Shown here: positions 57,778 to 64,000 of the stretch, piece after piece
Layout of the letters: the number at the start of each line of letters is the position of its first letter
How positions within the stretch are numbered: position 1 is the stretch's first letter
Source of the DNA: Capsaspora owczarzaki ATCC 30864
Taxonomy: Eukaryota; Opisthokonta; Filasterea
DNA length: 64,000 nucleotides
Assembly: GCF_000151315.2 (NCBI RefSeq)
Contig: NW_011887300.1
Coordinates: 455,368-519,367, forward strand
Direction of reading: 5' to 3'
Program-made: the position numbers and the translations under genes
The notes under the pieces: model-generated
The model's input: only the letters and a program-made list of their open reading frames with translations
Told to the model about the DNA's origin: nothing
The model's database searches: none

Positions 57778-59407
57778 ATGTCGTACCGACCGCAGCAAGG
57801 CTATCCCCCGCAAGGCTACCCGCCGCAGCAGGGCTACCCACCCCAGCAGCAGCAGCAGGGATACCCGCCTCAACAGGGCTACCCGCCTCAGCAAGGCTAC
57901 CCGCCGCAGCAGGCAAGTCCACACGAACAAACCGCCCCTTCGCAACCTAACGGCCTTCCTCTCCAGCTTCATCCCCGCGCGCGCTTGAACGGTTCGATTG
58001 GATTGATTGCTGATCTGTCTCGTTGTCGCTGTGTGATTTGACGGCTCGGGGGGTGCGCAGGGATACGGCCAGCAACAGCCGCCGCCTCGTTACGGACAGG
58101 TTCTGCCTCCCCAGCGCAACAACCCAGTCATGCCGCCAAACTGCGATCCGACCCTCTGGGCATGGTTTATGGTAAGGCAGAGTCGCGCCTCGTCCATTTT
58201 GTAAACGCGCCCGTTCGCTTTGGCGTTGGCTTTGGCTTTGGCTTTGGCCTTCTGACGTCACGCTCATCATCGGTGAACGAGGCACCCCCGTCACCATTGT
58301 CGGAAAGATTGGGCAATAATAGCTCACGCTGAGTCTCTGTCGTGATTCTTTATTGGTGTCCAAAAAAAGGCCGTCGACACGGACCGCAGTGGACAGATTG
58401 ATGCCAACGAGCTCAAGCAAGCATTGGTCAACGGCAACTGGTCGCCCTTCAACGATACCACCTGCCGAATGATGATTGGCCTGTTCGACACTGACCGCTC
58501 TGGCACCATCAACTTTTTGGGTGAGGCAGAACGCTTCCACCAAAGCAAACACGAGCGAAACGCTTGCGGAAATGCAAAGAACGGTTTGTAGTTTTGCCAT
58601 TCCGTCTCCTCATTTGTGATGTGTCTTGTCCTCAGAGTTCTCTGGCCTGTGGAAGTACATTCAGGATTGGAAGGCCTGCTTTGATCGCTTCGATCGCGGT
58701 AAAGGACCATTTGTGTGCTTGTTTCTTCCCTTCTTTTTTCTTTCTCGCTGTTTTTCGGAGACCTATTGCCTACAATCTCCACCCACTGACTCGAATCCCC
58801 TCCAACTTGCTTGTTCGGCTCATCAGATCGATCTGGCACGATTGAGGCGAGCGAACTCCAAACCGCCCTGCAGACTTTTGGCTACCACCTTTCGCCGCAG
58901 TTCTCGCAGCTGGTCGTCCGCAAGTTCGACCGCACTTGTGAGTGCTTTTGAATGTCAATAGCTGTGCCGTGGACTCATTCTTCTTCAATTGTGTGCTCAT
59001 GTTCTTGTTTCATTTTTGTTTGTGTGATTGGTGTTGTTTTCTCCTTTCCAGCCGGCTCGGGCATTCGCTTTGATGACTTTATCCAGACCTGTGTGCTCAT
59101 CAAGGGCCTTTCCGAGTCGTTTGCGCAGGCCGACACCGAGCGAGTGAGTTGTGCAAGCAAATGTTTTTGTTTTGTTTGTTCGTTTTGCTGTAGCTTTGCG
59201 CTCTCACTCCCTGCTCCCCTTGGCTCCTTGTACCCGAATCAGAATGGCTTTGCTCGCTTTGGCTTTGAGCAGGTGAGTGACACGAAGCAGCTTGATTTTT
59301 TTGGGTTCAACGAGCGAAAAAGGACAACTCAGTGTTTTTGAACGATTGTTTCTTTTTTTGCTCTGTCACAGTTCCTTGCTATCGTCTTCAGCCGTGCCAT
59401 CGCATAA
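57778..59407 (+). CDS. PEF1: Penta-EF-hand protein, peflin-like
   Basis: Eight exons: 57778-57912, 58061-58171, 58370-58520, 58636-58698, 58827-58937, 59052-59143, 59243-59272 and 59372-59407, giving 242 aa. The first intron begins with GC rather than GT (cagcag/gcaagt). Residues 1-45 are GYPPQ repeats, as in peflin and ALG-2. EF1 DTDRSGQIDANE, EF2 DTDRSGTINFLE and EF3 DRDRSGTIEASE are canonical calcium loops. EF4 (DRTSGSGIRFDD) and EF5 (ADTERNGFARFG) are degenerate, as usual for the family. Blocks such as LKQALVNGNWSPFND, CRMMIGLFD and YHLSPQFSQL favour peflin over ALG-2/PDCD6. These proteins dimerise through EF5 and act in calcium-dependent ER export (COPII) and ESCRT functions. Confidence 0.93.
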
Positions 59408-59643
59408 GAACGCCTCTTGTTTTTTTGCTGATTTCGCTGGTCTCGAGACACTTTCTGGGTTTTGATACTCGAGTTTATTCGTGCGTGCAGCCTTTGCTGT
59501 ATTTTTTTTTTGTTCTGCGCCGTGCTGCTGTCTGAACCGAGTCAAGTACACTTTATTGATCACTCTGTTCTTTTGTCTTTTTGTCCTTTTTGGCGCCAAC
59601 CAAATTTCGTGCAAAACCACTCTTTTTTTTTTTCTTTTCACTC

Positions 59644-62007
59644 ATGTTGAAGAAACGCGTCACCTTCCGTGAACCGCTCTTCTCGCAATCAACACAGTCA
59701 TCAACGTCGTCGTCGCAGATATCGTGTGCACAGAGCAGCTTGCTGAGGTCGTCGCCGTACGCTGCCCAGCCGTTGAGTGTTTTGACACAGACAGGACCGG
59801 ACGTGCGCGCAGCGTCCACCGCAGCGATGGCCGCCCTGCGCCATGCCACTCTCCTCCAAGACAAGGCATCCAGCTTGACCATTGCATCATCATCATCATC
59901 AACGACAGTTGTGGCTGCATCGGTGCCGGAGCGCGACGATCGGTCAGTGTTGCAAAACTGCTCGCCAGTTTGCAAGAGCAGCAGCAGCAGCAGCAGTCCA
60001 CCCCGCAATCCGCGCACACACCCCCTTGAATCCGCAAGAGTGCGTCCCACGGCAACAATCAGCACTCCAGGCACCAGCGCGGCAGACGTCGCAAGCCGTG
60101 CTGTTGCAGCGTCGGTCTCGGCGTTGAACTTGCAAGAGAGTGAAACAACCAATCTGAAACAAGCTTCCACGAGTTTTCCCGCGCTCACGTCATCCGCAGC
60201 ACCCGCCGACGCTCGGCCCACCGACGCCTCCCCTGCAGCGCTGGGTCAGCAGCGTGGCCGAAGCGGGTCGCCGCAGCGGGTGGCGTGCGAAGCAGAGGAC
60301 AGCGCGGAGTTGGACGAGGTGTGCTTGCTTGCAATCGAGCAGCTCGAGCAGCAGCCGCAGCAGCAGCCAAAACCCACCACGCCGGTGCCAGTGCGGACGG
60401 TGCTCGCCGCGGGTCGGACTGGGCCGTCTGTGCGTCGCTTGTCGCTGGTTGGACGTGTGCCCGAGCTGCCCGGCGGCGAGTCGCGCGTGCTGGCGTTTGT
60501 CGGAGAAGCTGCAGCCGCGGTGACAAGCTTGTCAATTTCATCAATCGCATCCATGTCACCCCAACCGCACATTCAATCCCCGCTCGTGTCGTCCCCGCCC
60601 TTCTTGCAGTCCCAGGGTCAAGCTGGAGAAGCCGCTGCCGCTGCGCCTCAGTTGCGCAAATCGCCAGCCAAGCGCACGCATGCAGAATCCGAGGCAGCGC
60701 CGCCGCAAGGCGAGGTCATTTGGCTTGACAGCCAGCCCAACCACCCGGCATCCGAGCAAGAAGGCGAGATATCCATGTCAACTCTCCCAGCCACGAGTCG
60801 ACCAACATCACAGCAACCGCAACAATTGCCAGTGCAGCGGCCGATCCAACAAGCTCAACCTCAAAATCAGTCGCCACAACCTCGACAACCACCACAGCAG
60901 CAACCTCAACAACCACAAGCACAACAACCACAACAACAAGCACACCAACCACCACAGCAGCCACAACAGCAACAGCAACAACCATTAGATGCCTCGCCAA
61001 CAAAACGCCCGCGAATGGACGTGTCCCCATCGTCAGCCCGCAAACTCAAGGGACGCCTCACATTTACGTCGCCAGATGCGTCTCCCACAAAGACGAGTAC
61101 CAGCAGCTCTGTGATGCATGGCACATCGCCCCCAATGGACACGCGAGGCCACGTCGCTGGCGATCACACAAACAAACAGACAACCGCAATGCCTACACCA
61201 GACAACACGCCGTCACCCAGCTTTCGTCGAGCACTGTTCAACCGCCCAGGGTCACCACTTGGACAGACACCGCCCGGAGTAGGCGCGGGATTTGCAGGCG
61301 CGGCACCTGCAACTGCAAATTCCACCACCAGCGTCTCGCCACCTGCCGCTCGTGCAGTCCCCCGCCAACAACAGCAACAACAGCAACAGCAACATCAACT
61401 ACTCGGGAGTGTTCCGCATTTTCCCGCACGCGCCGTTGCTGGAGGACTAGCGTTCGCATCCGCTGCTCGAAGCAGAGATGCGGACAAACTTGGCATCTAC
61501 CAGAAGGCTGCCACTGTGCTTGCGCCAGTCCTGACCAAATTGCAAGTGCGCACCTGCTGCACCCTGCTTGAGGTGATTTCGACGCTGCTGGCTGCACACC
61601 ACCCACACTTTGCGCCTCCCACCCAAGTACTCCGGCATCAGCCAGATCCGAGTGCTCGAGCCGCTGCAGCCCTGCCCGTTTCCATCCCTGTGCACGCCAC
61701 GGCACCGACAGCCTCGACTGCCCTTGTTCTATCCATTGCAGACCTGCGGTTTATTCTTGAAAAGTACCGGTCGCTGGCGACTGCCAACCCTCCCGCGTCG
61801 TCCATCGGCGCCATGCTCGCGTCCAGCGCGTACTCTGACGCCCATCGTCGCAAGCACCACCATTCCGGCGAAATCGTGTCATATCTGCCGGATCTCGCGC
61901 TCTCCGAGCTGCTGATCTTTCTCGACTGTGTTGTGTTGCTCGTCGACCACCACATTACCAATCGCGAGTTTGTAAATTACCTGTTTTCCACCATGCACGT
62001 TGTCTGA
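59644..62007 (+). CDS. Gln/Ser/Pro-rich protein with N-terminal PP1-docking-like motif
   Basis: 787 aa from ATG 59644. The frame is open back to 59581, but that leader is T-rich sequence that also carries the end of the upstream transcript. The start MLKKRVTFREP contains RVTF, an RVxF-type protein phosphatase 1 docking motif. Most of the protein is disordered: Ser/Ala runs, many SP/TP sites, a Gln-rich tract at about residues 400-445, and basic SPTKRPRMDVSPS, which resembles a nuclear localisation signal. Only the C-terminal 150 residues look folded: LGIYQKAATVLAPVLTKL, CCTLLEVISTLLAAHHPHF, IADLRFILEKYRSLA and ALSELLIFLDCVVLLVDHH. I do not recognise that helical domain. A nuclear regulatory role is inferred from composition only. 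Confidence 0.75.
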   Translation: MLKKRVTFREPLFSQSTQSSTSSSQISCAQSSLLRSSPYAAQPLSVLTQTGPDVRAASTAAMAALRHATLLQDKASSLTIASSSSSTTVVAASVPERDDRSVLQNCSPVCKSSSSSSSPPRNPRTHPLESARVRPTATISTPGTSAADVASRAVAASVSALNLQESETTNLKQASTSFPALTSSAAPADARPTDASPAALGQQRGRSGSPQRVACEAEDSAELDEVCLLAIEQLEQQPQQQPKPTTPVPVRTVLAAGRTGPSVRRLSLVGRVPELPGGESRVLAFVGEAAAAVTSLSISSIASMSPQPHIQSPLVSSPPFLQSQGQAGEAAAAAPQLRKSPAKRTHAESEAAPPQGEVIWLDSQPNHPASEQEGEISMSTLPATSRPTSQQPQQLPVQRPIQQAQPQNQSPQPRQPPQQQPQQPQAQQPQQQAHQPPQQPQQQQQQPLDASPTKRPRMDVSPSSARKLKGRLTFTSPDASPTKTSTSSSVMHGTSPPMDTRGHVAGDHTNKQTTAMPTPDNTPSPSFRRALFNRPGSPLGQTPPGVGAGFAGAAPATANSTTSVSPPAARAVPRQQQQQQQQQHQLLGSVPHFPARAVAGGLAFASAARSRDADKLGIYQKAATVLAPVLTKLQVRTCCTLLEVISTLLAAHHPHFAPPTQVLRHQPDPSARAAAALPVSIPVHATAPTASTALVLSIADLRFILEKYRSLATANPPASSIGAMLASSAYSDAHRRKHHHSGEIVSYLPDLALSELLIFLDCVVLLVDHHITNREFVNYLFSTMHVV

Positions 62008-62028
62008 TGCATTGTTTTCTGTTGATGC

Positions 62029-62029
<1 letters not shown>

Positions 62030-62076
<47 letters not shown>
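62030..62076. repeat. (GTT)n microsatellite
   Basis: About 15 perfect GTT/TTG units in the convergent spacer just after the stop codon of the Gln-rich protein gene. Confidence 0.95.
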
Positions 62077-62248
62077 GGGTAGGCGTTTCGATCCTGCTTG
62101 TCAAAATATTAATATTCGATCCGGTTTCTTTTTCTTTGTTTCTTTGATAAGTACATCCACACATTCATCACATTCATCACAGCCATTACAACCATTTGAC
62201 AACTAAATCTCGTCACCCCCAATGGCGTAGAGTGCCCAGGTCCTTCTG

Positions 62249-64000
62249 TTACTCGCGGAACTCCAAAAACGGCTGCAGCCGCTGAGAGTGTGTGCGCGGG
62301 AGATCATACTGCAAAATAGAATCTCCAAACGCAAGTGTGATGCGGTACAGACATGTTTTCAAACCTGGGACAACCAAGCGGGCATTTTTCACGCGAAATC
62401 AGAACCAAACAAGCCAAAAAAAAAACCACTCGCAATCCAAATCAAACACACAGAACTTCTTACAATTGCTCATTGCCAGTGGGTGCTGCCGTGACGCACC
62501 AGAACCTTGCAATCGAACGAGCGCGGCGCGGCCCTGGGTCTCAACGCTGTTCAGCAAATCAAGAAGAGACACGACGATTGGCACAATTTGCTCGCGCGAC
62601 CCTCCAACGCTATCTTCGTCCAGGGCATGGCACGCAATGAATGAAAGCGCCTCGGCTGCAAACAGGGTGAGTTGGAGCTCTGAGAAGAGAACGGCCACCT
62701 TGAGTTGCTGAGGCTCTTGCCGTGCAAACGCCGTCCATGACGACGATGCGAGCAGATTGACAAACTTGTACCACCGAGCCCACGCTAGCCCGACCAGGAA
62801 CGACGGCCGTAGCTTGGAGAAGAATGACTCGGATGGCTGCTGCGGTTGTGCGGCTGGCGGCGGCCTTGTTAGTTGGAAGGGCGATGTGACTTGCCGTGGT
62901 GGGGGCACGGGCGCAAGCAAGAAGCGTGGCGCTGGTTGCGACGACATCCCCTGCCACAGTTCTCGCAGCCAACGACGAGGCGTTATGATGGAGTTGATTA
63001 GCGCCCAGAGTCCAAATGGCTCCTCTGTCGAAAGCAGGAGACTGGGTTGCGCTGGGGCGGCTGCGGCGGCCGTTTCAGGAACCTCGTCAAGCGCGGCCAC
63101 CTTGGCCGCAAACTCGTCAAAGTCGTCGTTGGCGCCGTTGCTCGACATGGGCAAGGTAGCGGCCAACTTTGACGACAGCGTGGCAAGAACAAGCGTGCAT
63201 TCGGCCACCAGACGCTTGATGAGCGTCGGGCCAGACGACGTGCTGCCAAGCGATGCGGAAGGCTGCCCCGCGCGGTACACAACCTCACGAGCCTCGTCCG
63301 ACTGAGACAATTGCCGAACAAGATCTTGGAACGCCAAAAGACGCAAGAGAGCGCGAGAATTGTCCGCCGTCGCGCGGCCAATACCATCGCCCGTCTCGTT
63401 GGTAGGACGGCCACCGGGTGTCGGCGCAGGGTTGCGTGCAGCGGCCAAACCCGCCAAAATGGTCTGAGATCGCTCGCTGGCATCCTGCGCGACAAGCGGG
63501 AAGGGCAGCGGCTGGCTGAGGAAAATGTTGAAGAGTGCTTGCCGAAGATTCCACAGGGTGACGATCGGCGTAAGAACGAGCAGCCATGTTCGCAGGAAGA
63601 GGAGAGGGCTGGAAAGGGTCATGTGGTCCAGGACAACTCCGACGGAGCCGTCGTGGCCCAGAGGCACGTAGGCGGCGCTGTACATGGACAGGTACCGGGG
63701 GACGAAGCGAGTGCTGAAGAGCAGGCTCAGAATCGTGCGACCAAACAATCCAAACAGCAGATACACACCCAACAGCACGAAAAAGGTCACACCAAGTGCC
63801 TCGAAAAAGCTGGTGCCCAGGCTCGCCTTGATGGCAAAAATTCGTCGCTGGGACAGCAGCGGGAATGTGACCTGCTGCTGCTGCCTGGAGAAAAACAAAA
63901 AGGTGTGCACCAGGCCGAGCAAGAACGCTGCAAAGAACAGCAGAAGGCTGTTGGCGTCGAGGGTGTGATAGTACTCGTGCACGGCATCCAAATCCTCGAT
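62249..64000 (-). CDS. NDC1: NDC1 transmembrane nucleoporin (5' end outside window)
   Basis: Exon 62506 to the right window edge and last exon 62249-62364, joined in phase 1 by a 141 bp GT-AG intron, give at least 570 aa with the start beyond the window. N-terminal membrane segments visible: LLLFFAAFLLGLVHTFLFF, GVTFFVLLGVYLLFGLFG and LLFLRTWLLVLTPIVTLW, so at least the later half of the six-helix NDC1 bundle is present. The soluble C-terminal domain has the family block LLRLLAFQDLVRQLSQSDEAREVVY and ends with LKTCLYRITLAFGDSILQYD, a final FLEFRE and the stop. Splicing removes an unlike tail (FFFWLVWF) that the unspliced frame would give. NDC1 anchors nuclear pore complexes in the pore membrane and spindle pole bodies in fungi. 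Confidence 0.87.

Overview
The window is eukaryotic nuclear DNA. Genes lie on both strands, are split by short spliceosomal introns (about 65-350 bp, mostly 75-115 bp) and are separated by a few hundred bases. The gene content (receptor tyrosine kinase, dermatopontin and CD36 modules, tetraspanin, AGAP, shieldin-2-like protein) together with the compact layout points to a unicellular relative of animals, most likely a filasterean such as Capsaspora owczarzaki. That assignment is inference from content. I see no transposon, viral element, tRNA or rRNA gene. One 100-base run of N marks an assembly gap.

Layout, left to right. 2-2746 (+): 3' end of an unrecognised protein with a degenerate FYVE-like zinc finger. 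3076-8889 (-): receptor tyrosine kinase with EGF and Calx-beta ectodomain. 10198-24547 (-): giant secreted protein of about 4,400 residues, with dermatopontin-like repeats, about 20 FN3-like repeats and a CD36-type ectodomain nested inside one repeat. 25396-26361 (-): Ser/Thr-rich single-pass membrane protein. 26779-28038 (+): TIPRL/TIP41. 28133-30525 (-): TSUP-family transporter. 31013-32026 (+): SLC25A34/35-type mitochondrial carrier. 32198-35344 (-): shieldin subunit 2-like OB-fold protein, crossed by the N gap. 36228-37244 (+): unrecognised, possibly mitochondrial protein. 37625-39771 (-): XPNPEP3-type aminopeptidase. 40074-41959 (-): CS (p23/NudC) domain + Sel1 repeats + tail anchor. 42287-44008 (+): LRR protein. 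44700-46619 (+): low-complexity protein with a tandem peptide repeat. 46689-50946 (-): AGAP-type ArfGAP. 52540-53333 (+): tetraspanin with its first exon unresolved. 53664-54543 (+): NDUFA4. 54910-57330 (-): Ulp1/SENP SUMO protease. 57778-59407 (+): peflin-like penta-EF-hand protein. 59644-62007 (+): Gln/Ser-rich protein with an N-terminal RVxF motif. 62249-64000 (-): NDC1 nucleoporin, cut by the window edge.

The genes form no operon-like pathway. Two neighbouring genes (receptor kinase and giant ectodomain protein, both on the minus strand) would act at the cell surface or in extracellular matrix. The tetraspanin, the Ser/Thr-rich protein and the TSUP transporter are further membrane proteins. 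The rest are housekeeping functions: PP2A/TOR regulation, mitochondrial transport and processing, DNA repair, Arf trafficking, SUMO removal, nuclear pore. Exon structures were joined by hand from GT-AG sites and reading phase. In every multi-exon gene reported as complete, the exon lengths sum to a multiple of three.
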